Origin: Parasutterella excrementihominis YIT 11859
GTDB lineage: Bacteria > Pseudomonadota > Gammaproteobacteria > Burkholderiales > Burkholderiaceae_F
DNA length: 64,000 nt
Assembly: GCF_000205025.1 (NCBI RefSeq)
Contig: NZ_GL883677.1
Span: 1 to 64,000, forward strand
Reading direction: 5' to 3'
Under the pieces are notes generated by a model that had not been told where the DNA came from, made no database searches, and worked only from the letters and a program-made list of their open reading frames with translations. This document shows positions 26,880 to 34,954 of this stretch, piece by piece. A program made the translations under genes and the position numbers. How positions within the stretch are numbered: position 1 is the first letter of the stretch; every line of letters begins with the position of its first letter.

Positions 26880-26904
26880 TTCGCAGCACAAACTTATCAC
26901 TCAC

Positions 26905-26934
26905 GGCCCATCCATCCCGATGGGCCGGTTTTTT
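26905..26934 (+). terminator. Rho-independent terminator after the ankyrin gene
   Basis: GGCCCAT/ATGGGCC stem with an 8-base loop and a T-run, just before the U32 gene. Confidence 0.75.
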
Positions 26935-26942
26935 AATAAACC

Positions 26943-28811
26943 ATGACACCGTCCCGTACTCTCGAACTTCTCGCTCCCTGCAAGACCTGCGATATCGGCA
27001 TCGAAGCCTTCAAACACGGCGCTGATGCCGTCTATATCGGCGGACCGCTTTTCAGCGCCCGCGCCAATGCCGGGAACTCCATGTCGGAAATAGAGCGTCT
27101 TGCTTCCTTCGCGCACCGTTTCAACGGACGTGTCTATATGGCACTGAATACGATCTTTTCCGATGAGGAACTGCCGGAGGCCGTAAGGCTCGCCCATCAG
27201 GCTTACCACGCAGGCGTTGATGCGCTGATCGTTCAAGACATGGGACTGCTGATGTGCGATCTGCCGCCGATCCAGCTGCATGCATCCACTCAGTGCGATA
27301 TCCGCACCACGGAAAAAGCCGTGTTTCTGGAATCCATCGGCTTTTCTCAGATCGTCCCTGCTCGTGAACTGACTTTGGGGCAGATCCAAGAGATGGCTGA
27401 AGCGCTGAAAACCGCCCGAATTGAATTCTTTATTCACGGCGCGCTTTGCGTCAGCTACAGCGGTCAATGCTACGCCAGTCAAGCCTTTAAAGGCCGGAGC
27501 GCCAACCGCGGAGACTGCGCGCAAATCTGCCGCCTCCCGTTTGACCTCTTTGACGAGGAAGGCAAATCTATCAGCCGCGGCAAACATCTCCTTTCCTTGA
27601 AAGACAACAACCAGTCTCAGAACCTAGACGCCCTCATTGCCGCCGGCGTTCGCAGCTTCAAGATTGAAGGCAGATACAAGGACCTGACTTACGTCAAGAA
27701 CACGACTGCTTTCTATCGTCGAGAACTTGATGCTTGGCTGGAAAAGCACCCGGACTTCGAAGCTGAGAGCGACGGAAAAGTCGAATTTAACTTTGAGCCC
27801 TCGCTCGAGAACGCTTTCAACCGCGGAGCAACCGACTACTTTGTCAACGGCCGCAGCGACCATATGGAGGCCTTCAGCACGCCGAAAAATTCCGGCGCCG
27901 TCATCGGCCAGGTCGTCAAAGTTAACGACCGCTCCTTCCTCGTTAAAACCAAAGAAGAACTCCATAACGGCGACGGCCTGACTTTCTTTACCGACACGGA
28001 TGAACTTTCAGGGCTTCTGATCAATCGTGCCGAACAAAAAGACACCGGTCTTTGGGAAGTCTTCACGCGCGAGCCCTGCAGCCGAATCACCGGCCTGAAA
28101 GAAGGTCTCCGCTTAATGCGCAATAAAGACGCGGCTTGGCTTAAACGAATGAATGCCGAGACTGCGCTCAGAAAGATCCCGATTCGCATCGAAGCTTCCG
28201 TCGGCCCGAACGGCATCGATATCCGTGCCGATGACGGTCACGGTCATCAATCCGAGGTTTCTCTTTTAGAACCTCTCCCGGAAGCCAAGAATCCGCAGGC
28301 AGTCAAAGAACAGGTTCTGCGCGCCTTGGGCAAACTCGGCTCCACCGACTTTGTTGCCGACAATATCCAAATTGAGGGAGATCATCCCGGTTTTATGAGC
28401 GCTTCTGTGCTTAACGGTCTTCGCAGAGAGCTGATCTCTCGCTTGGAAGAGGATCGTTCTCAAAAGAGAGAAATTCTTCCGCAGGCAGGAGATGACACAT
28501 CCGCCGTCTTCCCGGTTAAAGAACTGGACTATCACGGCAATGTCATGAACAAGAAGGCGCTTGAGTTTTACAAACTTCACGGAACTCAAGTCACCGAACC
28601 TGCCTTTGAGAAAGGACAGCATAAAGGCGAAACAGAAGTCATGCGCTGCCGCTACTGCATTCGTCACGCTTTGAACATCTGTCCGAAACAAGGCAAGCTG
28701 CGCGGCGAGAAAATCAAACCGACTCCGCTGAAGCTTCGAAACGGCAAAATTGAACTCACGGCTCACTTCCACTGCAAGCCGTGCGAAATGTCGTTGACTA
28801 CGAAGGTCTAA
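26943..28811 (+). CDS. rlhA: U32-family protein, RlhA-like (23S rRNA hydroxylation)
   Basis: 622 aa. The N-terminal U32 barrel starts ELLAPCKTCDIGIEAFKHGADAVYIGG and carries the signature FIHGALCVSYSGQCYASQ (about residues 160-177) with the cysteine set CAQICRLPF expected to hold an Fe-S cluster. A long C-terminal extension with HFHCKPCEM and RCRYCIRHALNICPKQ adds further cysteines. Length and layout match E. coli RlhA (YdcP, about 650 aa), which hydroxylates C2501 of 23S rRNA using prephenate. Other U32 members (TrhP, UbiU) are shorter, so RlhA is the best guess. Confidence 0.75.
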   Translation: MTPSRTLELLAPCKTCDIGIEAFKHGADAVYIGGPLFSARANAGNSMSEIERLASFAHRFNGRVYMALNTIFSDEELPEAVRLAHQAYHAGVDALIVQDMGLLMCDLPPIQLHASTQCDIRTTEKAVFLESIGFSQIVPARELTLGQIQEMAEALKTARIEFFIHGALCVSYSGQCYASQAFKGRSANRGDCAQICRLPFDLFDEEGKSISRGKHLLSLKDNNQSQNLDALIAAGVRSFKIEGRYKDLTYVKNTTAFYRRELDAWLEKHPDFEAESDGKVEFNFEPSLENAFNRGATDYFVNGRSDHMEAFSTPKNSGAVIGQVVKVNDRSFLVKTKEELHNGDGLTFFTDTDELSGLLINRAEQKDTGLWEVFTREPCSRITGLKEGLRLMRNKDAAWLKRMNAETALRKIPIRIEASVGPNGIDIRADDGHGHQSEVSLLEPLPEAKNPQAVKEQVLRALGKLGSTDFVADNIQIEGDHPGFMSASVLNGLRRELISRLEEDRSQKREILPQAGDDTSAVFPVKELDYHGNVMNKKALEFYKLHGTQVTEPAFEKGQHKGETEVMRCRYCIRHALNICPKQGKLRGEKIKPTPLKLRNGKIELTAHFHCKPCEMSLTTKV

Positions 28812-29665
28812 AACCTGAAGTTCATTTGAGCACGGTTCTTGGCATCCGAGATGGCATCCAAGAGCCGCGAATACGCCGGAGAATCCTGAGGCGTCAGAAG
28901 CAGCAGCTCCTGCCAAAATTCGACTGCTTTGCTGTATTGACCACTTTGGTAAGCCACGATTCCGCCGAGCTCAAGCGCTCGAATGTTGGAGGGCTCCAGC
29001 TTTACGGCTTGCTCAAGATCAGATACTGCCTGAGAGCGGAGCATGGGATCCGACGTTTCTAGGGCAAAGACAGCGCGCTGAACGCGATAATCCGCCGTTT
29101 TGGCAACTCCGTTCGGAGATACGTGAAAGGCCTCATTCATCGCATTTACGGCCTCTTTATATTGCCCCTCCCTCCCGAATTCATCAGCCAGCGCAAGCCA
29201 CGCACGAACCGCTCTAGGGCTTTCTTTAAGGAAAGTCTTGAGTTGTCCGATCCGGTCGGCCGGGTGTGCAGCTGCCTGCGCTTCCGGTGTTCCTTTATAA
29301 GTTACAAGGGAAGGATTAGCCCAGGAAAAATAAAGGAAAACAGCGGTTAAGGGAACGAGGAGACAAAGAAAAATAGAAACCGGCTTTACCCAGCTCGGAT
29401 TGCGGTATGCAACGTTGGGAGTTGCGGTTTCCTCGACTGCCCTAGCCTCAAGCTCGGAAAGTTCTGCGTCGTAGACAGCTTTGGAGATTCTGTGTTCGGC
29501 CAATTCTTGATTCAGGGTTTGGAATTGATCCTGATAAACCAGGCGATTGAGCCCTGTGTTTTCGACTTCCGTTTTAGAAGAAGAACGGAGGCCGATATAA
29601 AGACAAACTTCTAAAAGCAGAAGCAGTGCTGCGGCGCAGATCCAAAAGATAAGATCGGAGGACAT
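28808..29665 (-). CDS. Short CcmI/NrfG-like TPR protein for heme attachment
   Basis: 285 aa with two membrane helices (residues about 6-24 and 93-113) separated by a cytoplasmic coiled stretch (YQDQFQTLNQELAEHRISKAVYDAELSELE), then periplasmic TPR repeats. This is the CcmI/CycH plan, but it lacks the C-terminal domain of the full CcmI encoded elsewhere in the window. In the System I pathway such proteins present apocytochrome to the CcmF/H ligase. Its place after the octaheme cytochrome gene suggests a dedicated NrfG-like helper, perhaps for the unusual CXXCK site (inference). Confidence 0.75.
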   Translation of the reverse strand: MSSDLIFWICAAALLLLLEVCLYIGLRSSSKTEVENTGLNRLVYQDQFQTLNQELAEHRISKAVYDAELSELEARAVEETATPNVAYRNPSWVKPVSIFLCLLVPLTAVFLYFSWANPSLVTYKGTPEAQAAAHPADRIGQLKTFLKESPRAVRAWLALADEFGREGQYKEAVNAMNEAFHVSPNGVAKTADYRVQRAVFALETSDPMLRSQAVSDLEQAVKLEPSNIRALELGGIVAYQSGQYSKAVEFWQELLLLTPQDSPAYSRLLDAISDAKNRAQMNFRF

Positions 29666-29692
29666 TCACAACTCCTGCTTTTAGGTTTATCC

Positions 29693-29719
29693 GTCAAACC
29701 GGCGGTTAACCGGTTTGAC
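29693..29719. terminator. Hairpin between the octaheme cytochrome and the CcmI-like gene
   Basis: A perfect 10-bp stem GTCAAACCGG/CCGGTTTGAC with a 7-base loop and no U-tract; probably an mRNA-processing or stabilising stem inside the operon. Confidence 0.5.
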
Positions 29720-29735
29720 GAAAGATTAAATCAAA

Positions 29736-31385
29736 TTACTTCTGGGCGGTCTGCTGAGCCTGGGGCTGAGCTTGTGCAGCAACTTTAGCAGCAACTGCGT
29801 CGCGGAGAAGTTTTGTTGCTTTCTGAGAGGCGGCCACGGATTTTGCCAGGGACTCTTTAGCCTGAGGCATATTGTGGAACCAAGAACCGTTGGAAGCGGT
29901 CCACCATTCCCAGTTGGTATGAGCAACAGAGTGGAGATCCTGAGCCTGTTTGATAACGGCAGGATCAACACCGGCGTCGTTAGCCTGTCTGAAGGCGATG
30001 AACATCTGGCCCATGGAGGCTTCGGCTTCACGAAGTTTGCCGTTGTAGTGAGCATTCATGGAGTCAAGAACCTTGTTCATCTGAGCTTCGGTCTTGTCCT
30101 TATGACACTGCAGACAGGTTTCCTGGATATATGCACGCGGTGTGGTTGCCCAGTGAGAGGTGTAAACGTCGCCGTTTGCATCTTTAACCTTCGGCATGTG
30201 GCAGGCTGCGCAGCCGACGCCCATTTGGTCATGCTTGGAGTTCCAATAGACTTCGGTGTCCGGGTGCTGCATCTTGGTTAGAAGAGCGCCGGTCTGATTG
30301 TGCTTGAAGTCCTTGAAAGAAGCATGTTTGTAGAAGTCTTCAATGCGGGTGACATCAACCAGCGGGAAGAGGTTCGTGCGCGGGTCGTCCATCTTGATGG
30401 GCTTGCCGGTAGCAGGATCGGTACCCGGGTTGCAGTTGTATTCAACGTGGCACTGTGCGCACATGAGTTTGCTGTCGGGTTTGCCGAGGATGGCGATCTT
30501 GCGGGTGAAGCCGCGAAGACCCATATCCTTAACTTCAATCGGAGTCTTGTTGGCGGATTCCGAATAAAGTGTCGGGTAGTCGGTACGAGTCATGGCCTGG
30601 ATCAATGCGTCGCGAACGATACGGGGCTGAGCACTGTGCGGGTCATGGCACATGTTACAGTTCAAAGCATGGTTGATGTTGTGAACCAGATCGACCGGGT
30701 TGGAAGCACGGCTCCACTTGGCCTTAGTGTTCGGGTCGCCCAAGTAGGCCCAATCCATCATGACGTCTGTAGATTTGCAGGTCCAGCAAACAGGGTTGGC
30801 TGCGGCTGCAGTACCGGGTTTATGAGGCTTCTGAGCGTTGCCGGGGATCGTGTCATCGATCTTTTCCCAGACGCCGAAGAAACCGCCGTTGTCACCGCTG
30901 AAGAGCCAGCCTTCTTTCGGTTGGAAGCGGCCGCCGAAGGAGCGGTCGGCAATAAACTGGTCGACTGCTGCATAAGCGTGCGATCTCGGCAGGTTGTGTT
31001 CTTTCACAAAGCCGTGAGCTCCGAGTGCTTCATCAAAGAAGGGATTCGGAGAGATGTTGTTCAAATTCTTCTTGGAATCGCGAGCGATACGATGATCGTT
31101 AACCTTGTACATCGTTTCGAATTGATTCGGGTGGCAGCTGCTGCACTGCTGTGGACTCATGGAAACCGTCGGATGAGTCTTAGGATTCTTTAAATGGTCA
31201 GCAGTACCGTCATGGCAGGTTGCGCACGGAAGGTTCGCATGTTTGGAACCGGTGTGCAGTGTGCCGATGTTGGAGTGACAGGCGGTACAGTTCGCATCAT
31301 TCTGAGCCGGAGCTGCATAAGAAACGCCAAAGTACCCGATCAATGCCAAAGCGAGGACAGAAGGAAAAAGGGGCATTTTTGTCAT
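29736..31385 (-). CDS. Octaheme cytochrome c nitrite reductase (ammonia-forming, NrfA/ONR family)
   Basis: Exported (signal peptide MTKMPLFPSVLALALIGYFGVSYA) 549-aa multiheme enzyme predicted to reduce nitrite to ammonium in the periplasm. Eight heme sites: Cys33, Cys54 and Cys81 (CXXCH), Cys200 (CWTCK, lysine-ligated catalytic heme), Cys243, Cys309, Cys392 and Cys424. The last five match pentaheme NrfA, including CAQCHVEY (active-site Tyr316) and the KMQH pair (Gln373-His374). Three extra N-terminal hemes and the Tyr316-Asn-Cys318 sequence match the octaheme TvNiR type, where the Tyr is cross-linked to that Cys. The frame is open upstream to 31610, but the ATG at 31385 has an AAGGA site and begins the signal peptide. 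A low-complexity QAQPQAQQTAQ tail ends it. Confidence 0.88.
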   Translation of the reverse strand: MTKMPLFPSVLALALIGYFGVSYAAPAQNDANCTACHSNIGTLHTGSKHANLPCATCHDGTADHLKNPKTHPTVSMSPQQCSSCHPNQFETMYKVNDHRIARDSKKNLNNISPNPFFDEALGAHGFVKEHNLPRSHAYAAVDQFIADRSFGGRFQPKEGWLFSGDNGGFFGVWEKIDDTIPGNAQKPHKPGTAAAANPVCWTCKSTDVMMDWAYLGDPNTKAKWSRASNPVDLVHNINHALNCNMCHDPHSAQPRIVRDALIQAMTRTDYPTLYSESANKTPIEVKDMGLRGFTRKIAILGKPDSKLMCAQCHVEYNCNPGTDPATGKPIKMDDPRTNLFPLVDVTRIEDFYKHASFKDFKHNQTGALLTKMQHPDTEVYWNSKHDQMGVGCAACHMPKVKDANGDVYTSHWATTPRAYIQETCLQCHKDKTEAQMNKVLDSMNAHYNGKLREAEASMGQMFIAFRQANDAGVDPAVIKQAQDLHSVAHTNWEWWTASNGSWFHNMPQAKESLAKSVAASQKATKLLRDAVAAKVAAQAQPQAQQTAQK

Positions 31386-31425
31386 TTTTAAGTCCTTAAA
31401 AAGACCGAAACTTTTTCTTGGTGTA

Positions 31426-31449
31426 TGTGAACCGAAATATTTGTTCACA
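31426..31449. promoter_or_regulatory. Dyad operator candidate upstream of the octaheme cytochrome
   Basis: Perfect TGTGAAC-N10-GTTCACA, 41 to 64 bases before the cytochrome start. The half-sites recall CRP boxes, but the spacing is 8 bases too wide for a single CRP site. No binding protein can be named. Confidence 0.45.
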
Positions 31450-31654
31450 ATGTAAGTTTGAAGTCTTATGAGTCTTAATTCAACCTTAAAAACGGTGTAC
31501 CTCCTAATTTCTCTCTTATCTACCTCTTCAGAGATAAGAACAATGCCGTAGCCATTTCGCGTTTTATTCCCAAAACACGGGAAGGGTCGACCATACGAAA
31601 ATTTAGTCAATAAAATAACAAGAAAATTTGATTTCTCAACAAGAAGGTAGCTTC

Positions 31655-32440
31655 ATGAAAAAAATTAAACTTTTGACTGCTCTGGCCCTGGCATCCGCAG
31701 CTTTTGCTGTTTCTGCCCAGAACATTGCCACCGTGAACGGCAAACCGATTCCTAAGTCTCTCCAAGACGAATGGGTCGCCCAGCTCGTAGCAAACGGCGG
31801 TAAAGACACTCCGGAAGCACGCCGTCAAATTACCGAAAATTTAGTGGCCAACGCTTTGGTTGAACAGGAAGCCGCAAAACGCAAGATTTCTGACGATCCC
31901 AAAGTTAAGTTCGCTTTAGATTACGCCAAATTCCGCATTCTTCAGGAAGCGCTTCTGAGAGATGAGATGGCTAAGCACCCGGTCAGCGAAAAAGAAATCA
32001 AGGCTCGCTACGAAGAAGAAAAAGCAGCCCTTGGCAATAAAGAATATGAAGTCAGCCACATTCTGGTCAAAGATCAGAAGACCGCTGAGAATATTGAAAA
32101 GAAACTGGCTGCCGGCGGCAACTTCGCTGCTTTGGCCAAAGAATTTTCTGTTGACACCGGCGCCAAAGAAAACGGCGGAGACTTAGGCTGGAACCGTCCT
32201 GCGGTATTTGTTAAACCGTTTGCCGACGCCGTCAAGAACATGAAGAAAGGCGAAATTTCCAAGGCACCGGTTAAAACCGAATTCGGCTGGCATATCATCA
32301 AGGTCAACGATGTTAAGGAAGTCCCCTTCCCAACTTACGACTCTGTTAAGGATCAGATCCGCGAAGGTCTGGAGCTGAAAAAACAGCAGAACTTCCTCAA
32401 TGAACTGATGAAGACCAATAAGATCGAATACGGCAAATAA
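31655..32440 (+). CDS. Periplasmic parvulin-type peptidyl-prolyl isomerase
   Basis: 261 aa with a signal peptide (MKKIKLLTALALASAAFAVSA). An N-terminal SurA-like chaperone segment (VNGKPIPKSLQDEWVAQL...) is followed by a rotamase domain (residues about 130-225: YEVSHILVKDQKTAENI, FAALAKEFSVDTGAKENGGDLGW, FGWHIIKV). It helps fold exported proteins. The start is the ATG after AGAAGG; an upstream in-frame ATG at 31628 would precede the signal with nine hydrophilic residues. Divergent from the octaheme cytochrome gene; a terminator follows. Confidence 0.85.
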   Translation: MKKIKLLTALALASAAFAVSAQNIATVNGKPIPKSLQDEWVAQLVANGGKDTPEARRQITENLVANALVEQEAAKRKISDDPKVKFALDYAKFRILQEALLRDEMAKHPVSEKEIKARYEEEKAALGNKEYEVSHILVKDQKTAENIEKKLAAGGNFAALAKEFSVDTGAKENGGDLGWNRPAVFVKPFADAVKNMKKGEISKAPVKTEFGWHIIKVNDVKEVPFPTYDSVKDQIREGLELKKQQNFLNELMKTNKIEYGK

Positions 32441-32457
32441 TCCATTCGGAACCTAGC

Positions 32458-32484
32458 AAAAAACCGGCGCGAAGCCGGTTTTTT
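32458..32484. terminator. Bidirectional terminator between parvulin and ccm genes
   Basis: AAAAACCGGC-GCGAA-GCCGGTTTTTT reads as a stem with U-tract on both strands. A second 8-bp stem CGGAGAAG/CTTCTCCG (32494-32514) follows just before the ccmI stop. Confidence 0.85.
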
Positions 32485-32523
32485 GCGTTTAAGCGGAGAA
32501 GGAAATCTTCTCCGTTCGTTTTG

Positions 32524-33900
32524 TTAGCGAGCAACCACATTCGTTAACTTGAGCGTTACATCGTCAGCGCCGACCTTAACAGGAGCGGAAGTCTGCCCCT
32601 CCAGATCTCCGTTCACAGGCATCATCTGCTGAGCATAGCCTAAACGAGCCGTGATCATGACGGTGTCATGCTCGTCTAACGTGCCGCCGCCCATATCCAT
32701 CGGCGGAAGCATGGTGTTGTCGAGCTTGAAGTGAACCGGGAAGCTCAGCACTTTGATCTTCAACTGAGCAATCGGTGCTCGGCTGCCGCTTGCCGGACGA
32801 GCGGTCACGTAAAGCGTGTCAAATTTGGCCGCCTGCTCTTCCAGTTTTGGATCCAGTTCCACCACGCCGGAAATGAAATGCGTCGCCTTCATCGCCTGTG
32901 CGGGAACCGGTGTCTGTCCCATCGGAGCAGAACCGTTCTTCATCATCTGGCTCATCATCGGGACAGCTCTATCATCCTTATTGACAGGGTTGCCAAAATC
33001 TAGCGTATCCTGAACCGGTCCGACAATATTGCCGAGTTTACGGGCTTCCTGAATACTGCCGATCACGGCTGCACGCATATCGTCGTTCGCAGAAAGCGTG
33101 CCGAGAAGACGTTCCCAATACATCACTGCGTGACGATAGTCGCCGCGGTTGAAGTAATCGGTACCGCCCATCATCAGAGCTTTCCAGTTGGTCGGATCAA
33201 TCTTGAGGGCTTTCTGTACGAGTTCCCAAGGTTTGCCGCTGAGATCCTGACCCTGAACCATCGCAATCGCGTCAGCCAAGTCAACCATGATGGCAGGATT
33301 GCCCGGAGCCAGCTGATCGGCCTTAGTAAAGGCAGCTTCGGCTTCCTTGTAATTCTTCATGGTCAGCATGGTGCGTCCGAGCATCATCCAGCCCTGAATG
33401 TCACCCGGAGTTTCTCTGAGATGATCACGCAGCTTCTTCAGTGCGGAATCCATGTCGTGCATTTCGCCAGCCTGGCGGACAACCGTACCGGTGTTGTAAT
33501 CCACCACGCCTTCATTGATACCGCCGTCTAAGCGGAAGTCACCGAGATGCTGTGTAGCAGCCCACATAGCCACGGCAAAGAAAGGAACAACCAGAACCAA
33601 GACAAAAACCGTGTAAACGCCGGCTTTTTGATTGGTCGGTTCGACCTGCTTTTCAGGAATGGATTCTTCAATCACGCGGCGCTCGAGCTCGAGACGGCTT
33701 TCGTCATATTCATTCTGAGAAATTGCGCCACGGGCCAATTCGTCTTCCAGTTCTTTGAACTGGTCGCGATAGATCGCAATATTAGCCTGAGGAAGCTCTT
33801 CGGCGCCCGTGTCCTTTTTACGGAATGTCAGCAGCGGAATACAAATGATCAAAAGCAGGACGATGATCATCGCTCCGGCTGAAAGTAAAAATGTCATCAT
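32524..33900 (-). CDS. ccmI: Cytochrome c maturation protein CcmI (CycH)
   Basis: 458 aa. Two membrane helices (near residues 5-25 and 95-115) bracket a cytoplasmic leucine-zipper-like loop. Periplasmic TPR units follow (e.g. MLGRTMLTMKNYKEAEAAFTKADQLAPGN), then a C-terminal CycH domain with beta-rich sequence (FISGVVELDPKLEEQAAKFDTLYVTARP). It presents apocytochromes to the CcmF-CcmH ligase. Last gene of the ccmABCDEFGHI operon, overlapping ccmH by 4 bases. It is the larger of two CcmI-like proteins in the window. Confidence 0.87.
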   Translation of the reverse strand: MMTFLLSAGAMIIVLLLIICIPLLTFRKKDTGAEELPQANIAIYRDQFKELEDELARGAISQNEYDESRLELERRVIEESIPEKQVEPTNQKAGVYTVFVLVLVVPFFAVAMWAATQHLGDFRLDGGINEGVVDYNTGTVVRQAGEMHDMDSALKKLRDHLRETPGDIQGWMMLGRTMLTMKNYKEAEAAFTKADQLAPGNPAIMVDLADAIAMVQGQDLSGKPWELVQKALKIDPTNWKALMMGGTDYFNRGDYRHAVMYWERLLGTLSANDDMRAAVIGSIQEARKLGNIVGPVQDTLDFGNPVNKDDRAVPMMSQMMKNGSAPMGQTPVPAQAMKATHFISGVVELDPKLEEQAAKFDTLYVTARPASGSRAPIAQLKIKVLSFPVHFKLDNTMLPPMDMGGGTLDEHDTVMITARLGYAQQMMPVNGDLEGQTSAPVKVGADDVTLKLTNVVAR

Positions 33901-34409
33901 TTGGCATCTCTCCTTTTCGCCGGTTCAGTTCCGCGAAGGAGCTCTTCGGCACGTCGTTTTTGTTCTTCCGTCAGTTCGACGGGTTTAAGTTTCTTGCGTT
34001 TTGCCATCGTGTAGAACAGTCCGCCTAAGGCGAGAACCAGAAAAAGAATCGGTCCGAGCCAAAGCAGAAGCGTACTCATCTTGAAAGGCGGATTGTAGAG
34101 AACGAAGTCTCCGTAACGGTCGACCATGAAGTCGATAATCTGCTGATTCGTCTTGCCTTCTGCGATCTGTTTGACGACCTGCTTTTTAAGGTCCATCGCA
34201 AGCTCGGCATTACTGTCGGCGATTGACTGGTTCTGGCAGACCAGGCAGCGCAGCTGGGCAGAAATTTCTGCCACGCGTTTGTTTGCCACAGGGTCAAGAA
34301 TCGTCGGCTTGACGTCAGGCTGTGCCGGACTCTGCTGTGCAGGCTGAGCATGAGCTCCGGTCAGTGCAAAAGCTGTAAAAAACAGTGCGAGTAAAAATTT
34401 CTTCATCAT
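33897..34409 (-). CDS. ccmH: Cytochrome c maturation thiol-oxidoreductase CcmH
   Basis: 170 aa, signal peptide then the LRCLVCQNQSIADSNAELA motif (Cys pair LRCxxC, about residues 53-56) that reduces the apocytochrome CXXCH disulfide. One membrane helix lies near residues 105-125, with a basic C-terminus. Overlaps ccmG and ccmI by 4 bases on each side. Confidence 0.92.
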   Translation of the reverse strand: MMKKFLLALFFTAFALTGAHAQPAQQSPAQPDVKPTILDPVANKRVAEISAQLRCLVCQNQSIADSNAELAMDLKKQVVKQIAEGKTNQQIIDFMVDRYGDFVLYNPPFKMSTLLLWLGPILFLVLALGGLFYTMAKRKKLKPVELTEEQKRRAEELLRGTEPAKRRDAK

Positions 34410-34942
34410 TCTGCTTTCAGTTGATTGATGAGAGGATGAATCTTCTTATCCCAGGCTTCCGGAGTGATCGGGCCGATCTGCTTGTAGCGAATCACGCCTT
34501 TCTTATCAATCACAAAGGTCTCGGGAACACCGTAGACACCGAAGTTGATGCCCACTTCACCGGTCGGATCTTTAATGGAGAAGTCATAAGGGTCGCCGCC
34601 CTGGCGCAGGAAGCGCATCGCGTCGGCATCCTTATCTTTGTAATCTAAGCCGATGATCGGGACGATCTTCTGGCCGCCCTTGCCGACCTTAACCATGGTC
34701 GGATGTTCCTGGCGGCAGGAACCGCACCAGGAGGACCAAACATTCAGCAGCCAGACCTGGCCCAGCATGTCCTTTTTAGAGACAACTTTGTTCGGGTCAT
34801 CGAGTCTCGGCAGAGAAAACTCCGGTGCAGGTTTTCCGATCAGCGGAGAAGGCACTTCTCGCGGGTCGCGGTTCAAACCCACCATGAGGAAGATCGCCAG
34901 TGCCAGGAAGATGACCAGCGGAAGAACATATTTCATTTTCAT
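34406..34942 (-). CDS. ccmG: Thiol:disulfide interchange protein CcmG/DsbE
   Basis: Membrane-anchored thioredoxin-fold protein of 178 aa (anchor at residues 5-23). The active site is WCGSC in LLNVWSSWCGSCRQEHP (usual CcmG: WCxxC), plus the acidic GLDYKDKDADAMRFL insert and the cis-proline segment YGVPETFVID. It keeps apocytochrome cysteines reduced for heme ligation. Confidence 0.93.
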   Translation of the reverse strand: MKMKYVLPLVIFLALAIFLMVGLNRDPREVPSPLIGKPAPEFSLPRLDDPNKVVSKKDMLGQVWLLNVWSSWCGSCRQEHPTMVKVGKGGQKIVPIIGLDYKDKDADAMRFLRQGGDPYDFSIKDPTGEVGINFGVYGVPETFVIDKKGVIRYKQIGPITPEAWDKKIHPLINQLKAE

Positions 34943-34954
34943 GATTCAAATCCC

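Noticed and set aside
29736-31385. Assignment as octaheme tetrathionate reductase, hydroxylamine oxidoreductase or MccA sulfite reductase
   Set aside because: Tetrathionate reductase has the lysine site at heme 2, hydroxylamine oxidoreductase lacks CXXCK and MccA has a CX15CH site. Here CXXCK is the fourth motif and the NrfA CAQCHVEY and Gln-His residues are present.
29736-31610. Longer N-terminus of the octaheme cytochrome
   Set aside because: The extra 75 residues are not signal-like, and the ATG at 31385 has a good ribosome site directly before the signal peptide.
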